Source: Anas platyrhynchos
Lineage: Eukaryota > Chordata > Aves > Anseriformes > Anatidae
Reading direction: 5' to 3'
NCBI RefSeq assembly: GCF_047663525.1
Contig: NC_092613.1
Coordinates: forward strand, 6,969,501-7,033,500
Length of the DNA stretch: 64,000 nt
Positions 42,420-54,659 of the stretch are shown here, in pieces. The notes beneath the pieces were generated by a model. The model made no database searches. It was not told where the DNA came from and worked only from the letters and a program-made list of their open reading frames with translations. Each line of letters starts with the position of its first letter. Position 1 is the stretch's first letter. The translations under genes were made by a program, and so were the position numbers.

Positions 42420-45400
42420 CAGGACAGGGCAGATGGCGGCTCTGCGCTGGAAGGGAGTGCCCAAACCAGCCCCCAGCAAGGGGAGGGACGGAGGGACGGA
42501 GGGCACCCGCAGCCTCGGGCTCGGATGTTGGAGGGAGCTTTGGCACACGCGTGGGTCCGGGTGCTGGACATCTCTGTGCAAAGCACGTTTGTGCACCCTG
42601 TAGCTGTTTACGCACGGATTTCTGTGCGGGGAGCTGATGGGGAAGGGGAGCTTTGGCTGTGCTGGGTGAGCTGGGCGATGCGTGCCTCCGTGCGATGCCC
42701 TGAGCAACAGCAGGCGGGTGGGATCTGGGGGGTGCGCACACACGGTGAGAGGGCTGTGAAGCTGCCCCATCCGTGCTGTGCCCTCCTGAGGGACTGTCTG
42801 GCTCTGAGCTGTGCCCTGTCTGCTCGTGAGGCTTGTTGGAGCTGTGCTTTGCAGCGCTGTGCCCCAGCCATGCGCGGGGCTTTGTGTGGTGCTGGGCTGT
42901 GCGGCGCGTGGCCGGGTGCCAGCCCTGATTCCGAGCAGAGATGCCATTGGCTTCACATCAGCGCTGGGGATCTGGGACAGCGCTGGAAGAGGCTCAGTGA
43001 TGCATCCACCCCGGTGGCCAGCGCAATCTGTGTGGCCATGGGAGTCGGTCCCAGTAGCCAGCATGGCCACCAGCAGGGGCTATTCAAGCTGTGCTGCTCG
43101 CTGTCAGCCACTGGGCTCTCAGGGTGGGGTCCCATGGGGACACATCCCTTGCTGGCCCCAGGACAGAGGATTTCCACCCCCAGAGACTTGGAGTTTTGTC
43201 CAGAGGAACCAGATCGACCCCCCAAAGCTTGGGCAAAGATGTGGGAAAGCCCCTGCCCCTGCACATCACTGAGAACAAAGCAGGTGGCGATTCCCTGGAC
43301 TAGGACCTATCTCCAGCCCCGGGTCTATCCCCAAACCTGCTGAAAGCCCCCAGGCTGATGGGGACAGCTGGGATGAGCAGAAAGCGTGCAGGTCTCTTTC
43401 CCACTGTGCTCCCCAAGTACCAGGAGCTCCAGGAGTCCTGCTCCGTGGTCACAGCCACAGAGAGGCTTGGGGACACCCTTGGGGAGGAGGAGAAGCCCCA
43501 GGGGCAGCTCCCAGTCCCTCCAGTCCCCTCCATGCCTGCTCACAGCGCTCAGCCCCAGGGCTGGGGTCCCCACTGGGCACATCCTGCTCCCTGCAGCAAT
43601 GGCAACACCCAGAGACCATCCCAAAACCTGCAGGCAGGGCTAAGCGAAGGAAACCTGGCAGCGGCTGAGTGCAGGGCGGATGCTCACAGGTACCACAGTC
43701 GGCATCTCCCAGACACTTGGCTGGACTGGGGCAGAGGGGGCTCGGGGCTGGCTGCTGCTGCCTCCAGTGGGCTGGGGACTGGTTCCCAAGGCCCCTTTCC
43801 AGCGGCTGCAGCCAGCTGGGAGGAGGCTGGAGCTCCCCGCTGCAGCGAGGGCTGGCCAGGATTACCAGGGGGCCCCGGGTGGGAGCTTGGAGGTTACGGC
43901 TGGCTGGGCCCCTGGGGCATTTGCAAAGAAGCTTTTGGTGCAGCTCCCCACCTGCCCTGCTGCGGGGGCTTGAGGAGGGATGACCCCGCACCATGGCTGG
44001 GGACAAAGGGCTCAAGGGAAACCCTGGGAAGAGATTTTTGCATCCCCTGGTGTCTGGGGCAGGTGACAGGAGGCAGTGTTCCCTGCTGTGGCACAGACAG
44101 GAGGTTTTCCCAGGCTACAGACTCAAGGTGGGGCTCATTGAGCTTCAAAGCACACCAGATTGCTCCAGGCCAGCCAGAGGATGAACCCCTTCACTTGGAG
44201 CCCTGGGAAATGCCAGCCAGGCTGAGTCTGCCCTGCCCAGAGCCCCCTGTGGGGCTGCGAGCCTTCCCCTAGGTCCTGAGGTTTGGTGTCCCAGCCCTCG
44301 GTGTCCTGCGAGCTGCAGGGCTGGATGCTGCTGGGGACTGCGGGTTCAGAAGGGATAGGTCAACATTTGCAGTTTGGCACCGATTTGAGGGCTGGTCCTC
44401 CCTGCATCCATCCCCGGGGTGAAAATCTTTCCCTGCCCACCAGCACCTGCGTCCCATCCCATGCAGGAGCATGGTGCCAGAGCCCAGCCAGGTGCCCACA
44501 CCTCACTGGTGAGGCTGGGCACACCGCTGAGGAACTCCTTGGTGCGAGTGATGCCATTTGCCTGCCACAGAGCCGGGACCCAGACCTCTGTTTTTGAGAG
44601 GTCCAGCAGTGGGGACAGTGAGCGGGGACACCCAGCTGCCCCCAGCTCGGTGGGATGGGGGGAGGTGGCATCTCAGGTGCTTCTTGGAAAACAACAACTG
44701 CTGCCACAGCCCCCTGGGGGGGACACAACTCCATCCCTGAGGTGGTTTCTCTGGGGACACATCCTTGCCAGCCCCATCGACTTAAACCTAGGGACGCAGC
44801 GAGCTGGGGCCGAGCTTGGGGGCTTTGGGCTGTGCCTGCGGTGGAAAGCAGCCCGAAGCTCTGCCAGGAGCCAAAACCAGGCCCCGTCCCCGGCGCCGTG
44901 GGGCTCAGCAGCCACCCATGCTGGGTGGAAGAAGCTGCTCATTACGTGCCCTCCTCGTGGCCACCCCGGTGCCATCGTGCCACCGCAGGCGAGGGCGCAG
45001 AGAGAGCTCGCTGTCAGCTGGGGATGCCAGAGCCCCCGGCCGGTCCCCCCGACAGCGAAGCCTTCCACTGTTCCAGACCCAAAAACAACTGCAGAAGGTT
45101 TCTCCACCCAGCAGCTGGAAGCAGGCCTGGAAACTCAGGGGCTGCCGAGTCATCACATTTTCCGTGAAGCAGCAAAGGCTACCGCAAGGAGCAGGGGGAT
45201 GGGGGACGCCCAGCACTGGAAAGCTCACTTGCTTGTGCAGAGGGACAGCAGCAGCAGTGAGGTGGCAAAGACCTGGTCCGAGGATGCTCCTGGCAGCCCC
45301 CCTGCACCGTGCCAGCCTCAGAGCAGAGTGGAGCCCACCCCCAGCCCCTCTGGGGACCTTTTGGGGGGAGCAGCAGGCGGAGCGAGGATGAGCACGGAGG

Positions 45401-46716
45401 TGCACTGGTGCCACGGGGTCTGTGCACGGTGACAAAGTCCCCGAGGCTGGGCATGGGCAAAGGAGGGCCCCTGCACATCACTGCCCAGCACCACGCCACG
45501 AGTGAAGCTGTCAGAGTGTGGAGGAACCCCCTGTGAGCGCCCTGTGAGCTCTGCCATCACGCCCCAGGCAGGACGCCTAGCAGCCCTTCTGGCCCTAATG
45601 GCCCAGTTATATGGGACACTGGTGCCACCACCATCGAGCTGGGAGCAGCTTTGGGGCTCCTGTCCTACCTCGGCCTGGCTGCAGCATCCCTCTGATCCCC
45701 GTGTCCCTGGTTCCCGTCTCCCCTTGTGCCCACCAGCACCGTGGGCTGCCCCAGGCCACGATTTCTCCCCGCTGCCACCTCCAGGACACCGAGCGCTGCC
45801 TGGGGCTGCGAGGGAGGAACGAGGGGAACCGGCTGCTCCCAGGGACGGAGCCCTTGGGGGGTGCAGGTGCCGCTGGGACCCCTCCCTCTGCGAGGTTCAC
45901 ACGCCGCAGGGCTTGGACCCTGAGCTGCAGAGCACCGGGATGCTCTCGCTCCTACCCCTCGCAGGTGTTTAATCATTTCCACGCTGAGCCCTGCCAACAC
46001 TGCTGCCTGTCTCCTGCCCCACAGTTGCCAGCCCTGGAGCTCTTCCCATCCCGCAGAGGGGAGGAGAGCAGGCAGGCAGCAGGGACGTGCAGGGCACAGC
46101 TCTACCCAGAGCCACGCGTGGATCCTGGCCAGGCTGTGGGCAGGCAAGGAGAGGAGCGAGCCCTGAGCAAGGCGATGCTCCGCGTCCCCCCTGCTTGCTG
46201 CCGGTGACCGCTGAGACCCGGCGGCAGCACCCGGGATGCCTGCGGGTATCACCCAGGCGCCTGCAGAGCTGGGAAGAGCAGGGCTGCGGGTGACTCAGAG
46301 CACGCCCAGCAAGCTGGTGGAGCCGGGTAGACCTGCTCAGCCCTGCCGGGGTGTGGGTGATTCCCCTGGGGCTGAGCAGGCTCACAAGTCCCCTTCCCCT
46401 GGCTGGGGCGAGAGACACCACGCGGGGAAGGCTCCGAGCAGCCTGGAGAGTGCTTGCCACACTCCTGCTGCAAGCAGCACTAGGGCAGCACCTGGTCAGC
46501 CCCCTAAAGCTCCCAAACCATCACCAATAACCCCACCGGGCTCTGCTCCCACCCTGGGATGCAAATCTGAGGGCAGAGGCAGAATACGAAGGTGCCTGGT
46601 GCTGCCAGGACCTCCACTCGCAGGGCCAGGAAGGCGCTGCTGGCAGCACTGGGAGCAGCTCCTGGTGCCCACCCGCGCCTTGCCAGGCAGCAAAACCAAG
46701 GCATGGGGTCCCCAGT

Positions 46717-46766
46717 GCAGGACAGGAGTTCCCCAGGACAGGACAGGAATTCCCCAGGACAGGACA
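46717..46766. repeat. Two-copy tandem repeat of about 25 bases
   Basis: The unit caggacaggagttcccc recurs as caggacaggaattcccc and then a partial third caggacaggacac. Confidence 0.85.
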
Positions 46767-46967
46767 CATGCACGGATCCTGCCCCATCCCCTGCAGCCCA
46801 CCCCAGGTCTGCGGGTCAGGGTTTGCCTGCACCGTGCCACAGCACAGGAGCATCCACGCTCCTCTCCCCACCGCACGCATCCCAACACATTCACATCTGG
46901 CAAAGGAGAGGGGAAACAGCACGGGACTGGTACCTCTGCTGGTGGCCATCCCTGGCACGGTCGGCAT

Positions 46968-47050
46968 CCCGTCCCCGTGAGCCTGGCGCGCGCGGCGGCG
47001 GCTCCGCGCGTTCCCGCTTGCTGTTTACTCCCGCTTGTGCGCAGCCCTGA
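46968..47050. promoter_or_regulatory. CpG-dense segment, candidate promoter
   Basis: A short stretch with many CpG dinucleotides (for example gcgcgcgcggcggcggctcc) standing out from its surroundings, 5 kb upstream of the first PTPRV coding exon. It could carry the PTPRV 5'UTR exon or promoter. No TATA box or definite first exon can be assigned. Confidence 0.3.
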
Positions 47051-49927
47051 CGCTCAAGCCTGGGCTGGTCCAGGGAAAGGCCCGCCTGGGCTCGCCCAGC
47101 GCCTCTGCCAGCGCCTGCAGGATGCCACGGAGGAGGGATCGGCTGGATGGAGGTGGCCCTGTGGTGGCTCCATGACTCAGGGGTCCGCAGCCTGGGGTGG
47201 CAGGGCAGCGTCCGTGGGCGCTGGGGGCACCGCACTGTGGGACCTTTGGAGGAAGCAATTGTCCCTTCATACTGCTACTGCGGAGGGACAGGGAGAGCCC
47301 TGAGGCTGTGATGGAGCAGTGCAGGCATCCAGACCCACGCTCCAGCCCCGAGGCTATCTGCGGGCCATGGTTAGTGTGTTTTCGCCCTGAGTGCCGTCAG
47401 GCTGGGCATCAGCCCGCGGGGAGAGCCCCTCATAGCCCCCCTAGAAGGGGGAGATGGAAGCAGAGCAGTCAGTGTGTTGGCCCAGGAGGTGCAGGACATG
47501 CTGAGAGCACATCCAGGAGGGCATTGGAGTCCCCACCCTGCTGAGCAGAGGAAAAGCAGGACGTGGGAGCAGGTCCCAGGGCTCCCCCTCGCCCATCTCG
47601 ATGGATGCAGCAGGAGGAGGTGAGCGTGAGGACACCCATCTCCCGTGGCCCCAGCTGAAAACAGGGCCTGGAGCTCACGTTGCTCAAGTTCCTCATGTTT
47701 CTGGGCTCTGGGGCTGCTGGCAGGATCAACCTGGTGAGCCCCACGTGGGAGCAGCGAGTTCCTGACTCCGCTGTGTGGTGCACAAGGGAGCTTTGCCTCG
47801 TCCTCCTCTGCCCCTTCCCTGTCCCCCCAGGGCTCTTTCAGGGGCTCAGCCCTCCCACCACAGGCACCCATCCCCGTCGGCAGCTCCTTCACCCCCGGCT
47901 TGGCAAAGCTCTGCAGAGGAAAGGGAGAGGGACGGCGACAGTGGCTCCATCCAAACCAGGCTGCCCGCACGGGAGGGACAGGGGGAAGCCTTGGACTCCA
48001 CGGCCATGCTCAGCAGCTTGCAAAAACACAGGCTCCAAATTTGGAAAGCAGCTCAGTTTCCAAATACCACCACGAACTGAAAAACTCACCTCAAAATGAA
48101 ACCAGCCCAGGCCCTTGGGTTCAAAGTTTCCTGAATACGACCAAACCTGCCAGACGGCTGCATTTGCACAACAAAAAGGTTTGGTTTTGGGGCGAAAGGT
48201 CTCTTTTTTGGAGGAGTAAACACAAGACCTCCCCATCCTCCATGCCTGCAGGCAGGAGGCTTGCCTGGCAGCTCGGGGCGAAGGCAGGGCAAGGTCCTAT
48301 CTTGTTTCCTGGCTGCTTTCCCTCCTGCTCATCCCCCTGGCAGCACCACTGTCACCACACCGAGCTGCCAGCCCACCCCACAAAGTGCTGGACCCTGGCG
48401 GGCTCCGTTTCGCACCCATCCCCATAGCAGGGTCACCCCGGAGGCTCCCAGGGCACAGAGACGGGTGCAGGACGGGGCTGTGCAAGGGCAGAGCTGGTCC
48501 TTACGTGATGGGAGCACCTCCTGTCCGTGGCTCACCCCACACTGTGGCGGTGCCGTGTCCCCGTGCAGCACCCAGGGGTGCTCCCTCCCCGCTGCGCGGC
48601 TGCTGCTTTGGCAGCAGTTCCCTCTGCAGCTCCTTGGCTTCTCCCTGGCAGCACCCGGAGCCAAACACAACACGAGCCTGCCTCTCCGGCTGCCAGCAGC
48701 TCCTGCTGCTCTCTGCTTCCAGCCCCAAAAGGCAGGCAGCTCTGCTTCTTCATGGGGATCCCCACCCCGTGTCCTGCTGCACCCCCAAGACCTCCTCCCC
48801 AGCCAGGCGCACATTTGGGGCTGGCACAGCTCCAGCCCGGCTGGTCCCCGGACTGCTTTTACCCATCCCCGCGGGCAGAGGCACTCTGCTTTCTCCCTCC
48901 CAGAAGCTATTTCTTGGGATATTTCTTGGACACGGTGCCGGGCTCGCAGCTGGCCTCACCCGCTGGGTGCTGCAATTCTGGAGCAGGGGTGAGACAGTCA
49001 CAGGGGGATGATGCCCAGTCCATTCCTCCACCACTATCTGCTGGATATTTTCCTCCAGAGCCCCGAGAAGCCTCTATCCCCTCAGCTTGAGCTCCTGCTG
49101 CTTGTGCTTGACTCAGAAGGGTTGGAGCATCCCCAGGAGCCACATGGAGCCCAGCCCGGTGCTTCCCCGCGATGCGCCCATGGAGGTGACCAACCTGCCT
49201 TGGGTGGGGGCACGGCGTGGAGAGCCTGGCCACATCCAAAGCTCTGGCAGAAGCGATTCTCACTTCCGAGGGGAGACACCCTGCCCTGCCTCAGTTTACC
49301 ACCCGCGCGTGGGGAAGCGGAGCGGCCCCGCTGCCAGGGGGGAGGGCGGAGAGCAGGCGGGATGCCGGCACGGGGCGGCAGGGCGCTGTGCCGAGCCTCC
49401 TCGTCACCCCTGGCCTCTCATTAGCAGCCAGTTTGGCATCTGGGCCGCGACGCCACGCTGTCCTGCTTCTGCCGTGGGTGCTGAGGCCGGGCCAGGCTGG
49501 CTGGGGGGGGTCCGGGATTGTCCCAGGGCTCGGGGGCACCAGGGAGGCTGCTGCTCGCCTGGAGCCGCTTGGCAGGGAGAGCCTAAAACAACAAACATTG
49601 CAGAATAAGGGAACGTCTCACTGCGTTTTCCTGGTCAAATGTTTTCCTGTTTTCTGAGCAGCTCTTCCAGCTCCACTAGGGCAGAGGACTCGTCCCAAGG
49701 CAGACCTTCAGCAGGAGGCAAGAAAGCAGGGGAAGAGGTCGGGAAAGATCGGCTCCAGGAGCAGCGGGAGCCTTGCCGGGGTCCTGCAGCAGCACACGGC
49801 GTTGTTCTCTCCCCTCTGGGATGAAAGCATGCCGTGAGCACGGCGCTGCCTGGGTCAAACCTGGCTGAACACCACTTGTTTATGGACCCCCACCCGTGGG
49901 GGTGTTTGCTGAGCATTATTAATTATT

Positions 49928-49983
49928 TAAAAAAAAAAAAAAAAAAAAAAAGAAAAAGAAAGGGGAAAAAAAAAGAAAAAAAG
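49928..49983. repeat. Long A-rich run
   Basis: About 55 bases of A with scattered G, preceded by attattaattattt. It may be the tail of an old retroinsertion, but no element body or target-site duplication is evident. Confidence 0.85.
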
Positions 49984-51454
49984 ATTGTTGGCAGAGTCTG
50001 GCCTGAAAGCCAGCCTGCGAGTGTGGGCGCCCGGGGACGGTGACCCGCCGGGAGGACGCAGGCGCAGGGGACGCTGACACGCGGGGCGGCCGCCACTGCT
50101 CAGAGCAGCCCCGGCTCCTCGTGGGAGACAGGAGCCATCTGGACCTCCTCTGGTCCGTGCACTCTCCACCATCCCTGACCCCGACGGAAACATAAGCCAG
50201 GCCATTGCTGGAATGGAGAAATATGCAGACATCGCTGCATTTTTCTGCCCCAGATTTGTCTGCAGGGCTCCCTGCGGCACTCGTGGGTCCGGCCCCAGCC
50301 AGCACAGCGGGATGCGACTCCCTGCGGGTCCCCAAAATGGAGCAGCCCAGCCGAGGAGGTCTGAGGGGACTCTCCTGCCTCAGGAGGGGCTCAGGAGACC
50401 TGCAGGGGGGCATTCCTTCAACGTTTCAGGAAAAAAAAAACGTTTCAGGTAGCAGGCAGCGTTCCTCTGCCAGCAGAGATGGCTTTCCAGGCTCACGGGG
50501 TCATTCTGAACTGGTGCTCATTGCAGTGCAGGATCCACGGGCCCTACGACAAAAATTAAAGCAGGAGGGTAAGAAATAGAAACCTGTGAGCGTGCTGCCC
50601 CGTGCACAGGGCGGGGAATCGGGTCTGCCTCCGCTCTCAAAGCACACCCAGGGTTTGGTGGTGACGGTGCTCTGGGGTTAAATATTTGCAAGCAGAGCGT
50701 TTCTGAGGCAGACAGTGCCCCTTATAGGAAGAGGGAGTTCCTTGCTGCAGCCTGCTCAGAAGCGACAGGAGGACACTTAGTGGCTGCAGCAGGCACTGTA
50801 CAGCCAAGGAAACGAACGCGAAATTTCTCTGCTTTGTTAGAAACACGAGGATTGGAGCCTGAATAAAAACTCCCCCTCGCCAGAGTAAGGTTTCATATTT
50901 GGAGAAAAAAAAAAACAAAAAGGCACAACCCAAGACCCCAAAGCAAACAACAAAGGTGCGTGGTCACCTGGAAGGGGCAGCTCACTGCCCACCGGTGCGC
51001 CTCCGGTGTCACTCACCCGTGTCCCAGCTTCACCTTCAGAATAAATCCTGCTGTTACTCCGATTCCTTCGGGGCCGGGGGAAGCCTCAGCTCTTCGCAAT
51101 CCTCAGGCTCTGCCTGCTGCGATGCTGCCGGGTTCAGCCCCCCCGGGGCTGGCTGACACCAACCACCTCGCGCAGCTGCTGGGGGCAGCGGGGAGCGACC
51201 CCCGTGCGTGCGCACAGCACCCGGCGGGGCGAGCAGGATGGGATGTGCATCCCCACCTGGGATCGAGTCCCCGGGCACAGCTGCGCACATTCGGCTGACG
51301 AGGAGGTGCGGAGATGCTCCGAGAGCCGTGCTCAGCCCCGGACCCCAGCCCCAGCCAACCCCGGATCCCAGCCCCAGCCCCAAATTCGCTGGAGGCTCCC
51401 CCTGGCGGCTCGCTCCCACCCCGACCCCTGTAGGGACACACACCGGTGGGCAGT

Positions 51455-54188
51455 TTGAGCGCATTTTATTTCCTCGGTTTCATATAAATTTATTATAGCC
51501 ATCCTCTGACATCGTATACAAAATATTTACTCTACTGAATAAATAAAACAGCCGCGCCTCGCAGACAGTACGCGATCTCCAAAGAAACCCAGCATCGACA
51601 CGGCCATCCCTCGCCCACAGGTTCACAAAAAGAGCCCCAGATCACAGAAGATGCTCGCCCCGCTCCCCTCTGTCCCCAGCTTGGCTCTCACAGCCACCGA
51701 TCAATAACTGCAGCATCTTTTTCTCTCATGTTCCAAACCCAAAGATGTTAGAAAACAAGGCTGACACCCTCCTGAGCCCACTGCTTCCTCAGGGATCACC
51801 GGGATGTTCCTAATGAAGCATTCAAGGCCTTCATCACCAGACCAGTAGACCTGAGGTTGGTGTGGAAGTACTCTACAGGCACTTAGGCAAATGGCAAGAG
51901 ATTCCAGCATTCAGGTGGGGACCGGTTTGAAAAATCTTGGTCAGAGGTTACTGATCGCTAGGAGCACTCGTCCCAGCAACACCCCACCGTTGGCAATGTT
52001 TTGCCTCAAAAACTTCCTTCCGAAGCCCGAAGTGGACAGAGACCAGGGTAGGAAGTGCAGATGAAAAACTGTTTCCGTAGGTGGTTAAGCAGCCACCAGA
52101 TCCATCCCCCGAACAGCTGCAAGTCAGCACACAGACCTTGTTGTGGGAAAGGGAGGCCGGTAGGCATATAATTTGAGAAGAAATACAACAAAAACAGTCA
52201 CCCTTTACAGGAAAGATACTTTAAAAACACTTAGGAGAAGCTCTCTCAGGACCCGTCTGCAGACAGCAGGGGAGTAACCTGGCTTCCATGCCAAGGAATG
52301 GTCTGACATGACCTCCCAAAAATAGCAACATTTTGCCCTTAGCAGAACCTCACCAGTGCATCTCACTGCCCACACACCTCCACAGAAAATTACTCACAAA
52401 CACTTTGTTCAGACCAGCCAAAATTAAGGACTGACGAACTCCTGCATGCTCTCAGCCTAGCCTCCGAATGCCCAGCTCATGCTTTTCTCTGTGCATTTCA
52501 AAGCCTAAGTGCTGACTGGGGGCCAGGACCTGGACTCCTGCTTGGTGAATGAGGAATCTCCAAGTGGCAGAGATCTTCTATCTGCATAATTATTGCAGCT
52601 GGTCCACTCGCAGCAGGCATGGGGCTGGCCAGAAGCACACACAGCTGCAGCTGCTCATCTGCCAGGGCAAATGACTCACATCTGAGGGCCGCCCAACCTA
52701 AACAAGGCAGCAGCATTGGTCCCGGTGCAGCAGGCACTCTGCCTTACTCTCACAGGTAACTGTGTTTATGCTGCGCCTCAGTAAGGATCTTGACCTCTGG
52801 AAATTTAAAAAAAAAAAAAGGCCAAAACAAGCGTAACATAGTAAACGTGTAATCTGGATCAGCAAACCACAGGCACAAACAGCACCGAGAGTTTCTGTTC
52901 TGCTCCTTCCTTCATCCAACACACCAAGAACTAGGCTTGCCCTGTTCTCAAAGCAGCGGATGGAGTGTTCATGATGCTGTTTCCAGCAGCTGCTTTGGGA
53001 GCGCTGGCAATGCTTTAACTCACCAGGGCACTGCGATGCAGCGTGCTCTGCACACACACTCCTGCCAGCCTGCAAGCACAGCCAAAAGCCCTTCTGTTTG
53101 GAAAGGGTCTGGTCTGGAAGGCTGCTTTGGGGCCACCTCCTCGAAGGAACACAGACACAGCCAGCGAGCAACACGAGGTAGCTAGTACAGCAGCGACTGC
53201 TGCCCAGTTCAGCTGGCTGTCGGTGGACAAGCAATCCCTGCAGCTTCCTCCAGCCTAGGAGAGCTTCCAGGAGAGCTCTGTCTGTTCTACTTCACTGTTA
53301 CAGGGCTGAAAACCCCCTTGTGGTACTGCAGCATCTTTTAGGGGTCAGGTGTGGAAGAGGCACACCAGCCCAGATCTGCTGGGAGGCACTGGGAGAGAAC
53401 AGGTGGCTGCTCCGGGCCCTGAGGAGTGAGAGATCTGTTACTGAGAACTGTAAGGGAAGCTAAAAACAATCATTCAGGAAAAAAAAAATAAATTAAGAAG
53501 TCCTTCTCATCTGCTGAAACTTGGTACATATGTAAAAGATAAGTCACCTTTTGGAATTGGTCCTAGTGAAACGTCACTTGTTTTTCCCAAACAAGGCAGA
53601 GTAACTTTTCTCCTAAAGGGTTTCTCCCAGTCAGAAGGGAGACTGAAGCACGCGTGTGCACATGCGCACCCCTTTGCTCCATGACCCAACCTCAGCCACC
53701 CATCCTTTTCCCAAGGAAATCTCCTCCCAGTGCCCTGTTTGAAGTGTTACTCAAGAAGCTGAGTAAAATTACAACAAGCAGGGTAAGAGGACACATCTAG
53801 AGCTGGGAAACAGGAGAGCCAGTGATTTCTTCCTCCCCTCCCATACCACTGCCTCTCCTGCTCAGTTTAGGTAGAAACACGATGGAAACGTGACCCGTTA
53901 TTAAAGGAAAAGTCCGTTTCCATTCTGTCCCCCTGTACAACCTCCTTTGGTGCTGGCTGTGCAGTGCTTTCATCTGATAAAGGCACCATGTGGAGAGCAC
54001 TGCTGGCCTGAAGCACAATGCCCCGATGCCTCGTATTTACACCTGAGATTAGCTCTGCTGCATGCCTCCTGCCCCCGGCCTAGAGCAACCCCCCGGGCGG
54101 CCCAGCAGCAGCGTGGGGAGAGCACACACAACACGAGGCTCGTTTCACCACGTGAAGGCACCCGCGTGCTGCCCCTGGGCATTCCCCA
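51455..54188 (-). other. SLC45A3: SLC45A3 3'UTR (long)
   Basis: Sequence downstream of the SLC45A3 stop. It is richer in A and T than the flanks and has no splice-like or coding structure. On the minus strand it ends with TATTTATT-type motifs (about 51538-51547) and two AATAAA hexamers (51494-51489 and 51470-51465). That gives a 3'UTR near 2.7 kb. Shorter isoforms are possible and the boundary is inferred. Confidence 0.55.
51465..51494 (-). terminator. SLC45A3: Tandem SLC45A3 polyadenylation signals
   Basis: Two exact AATAAA hexamers on the minus strand, 51494-51489 and 51470-51465, 24 bases apart, at the end of the AT-rich region after the SLC45A3 stop codon. Confidence 0.55.
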
Positions 54189-54659
54189 TCACACCGAATA
54201 CTTGGCCATGTCACTCTTATCAAAGACAACTTTGGTTGCAAAGTAGATGGCCACCAGGCCAAAGCCAGCAGCCGACACCATGTAGGCAGTCACCGACTGC
54301 GTAAACTGCACGATGGACCCCATGAAGAGGGAGGGGACAACCTGAGAGAGAAGGAAAGCACTGTCCAAAATGGCCAGGTCCAGGCAGATCCCTCGGCCAG
54401 GAGCCACCGAGTCCGGCTCTCCCACCATCATCATCAGCGAGACGTCGCAGGAGGAGCTGACGCACAGAGCTGAGCTGGCAGCCGGAGGAGGAGAGGAAGA
54501 GGAGGAGGAGGAAGAGGAGGAGGAGGAGGAGTAGAGGCTCCCAGCATGTCCGTTCTGGTAAGTCAGCTTCTGGCTGGAAAGGCTTTTAGGGAAGGCCGAT
54601 TTCTTGTCCAGTCGAGCTGGATCTTCCTCCTCTTTGCTCTTGAATTTATGCAAAAACAC
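54189..54659 (-). CDS. SLC45A3: SLC45A3 coding exon 4, last loop, helices 11-12 and stop
   Basis: 471 nt, phase 0, residues 423-578 then TGA at 54191-54189. VFLHKFKSKEEEDPARLDKK opens a charged loop; a 13-serine run follows, then CDVSLMMMVGEP, RGICLDLAILDSAFLLSQVV, FMGSIVQFTQSVTAYMVSAA and FDKSDMAKYSV. The residues around the loop's far end match mammals closely; the loop itself is species-specific. Confidence 0.97.
   Translation of the reverse strand: MFLHKFKSKEEEDPARLDKKSAFPKSLSSQKLTYQNGHAGSLYSSSSSSSSSSSSSPPPAASSALCVSSSCDVSLMMMVGEPDSVAPGRGICLDLAILDSAFLLSQVVPSLFMGSIVQFTQSVTAYMVSAAGFGLVAIYFATKVVFDKSDMAKYSV

Larger units (their letters stand above)
41919..51454. other. GC-rich upstream region of PTPRV, no recognisable gene
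   Basis: 9.5 kb between the PTPRV start codon and the SLC45A3 3' end. The first 14 bases (41919-41932) are probably PTPRV 5'UTR, after an acceptor-like AG at 41934-41933. Long open frames occur on both strands (up to 611 codons), but their translations are Gly/Pro/Ser/Arg-rich, lack domains and overlap one another, as expected where stops are rare. I saw no exon of PTPN7 or other 1q32 genes. The most CpG-dense spots are about 46968-47050, 50030-50105 and 51160-51300. Confidence 0.6.

Noticed and set aside
46236..47303. 355-codon plus-strand open frame, and a 337-codon frame at 44419-45432
   Set aside because: Same base-composition artefact: overlapping long frames on both strands, no recognisable domain, no splice context.
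49928..49983. Processed pseudogene with a poly(A) tail
   Set aside because: No gene-like body precedes the A run on either strand and no flanking duplication is visible.
42000..51400. PTPN7 or ELK4 expected near these genes in human
   Set aside because: I looked for their phosphatase or ETS-domain motifs on both strands and found none.
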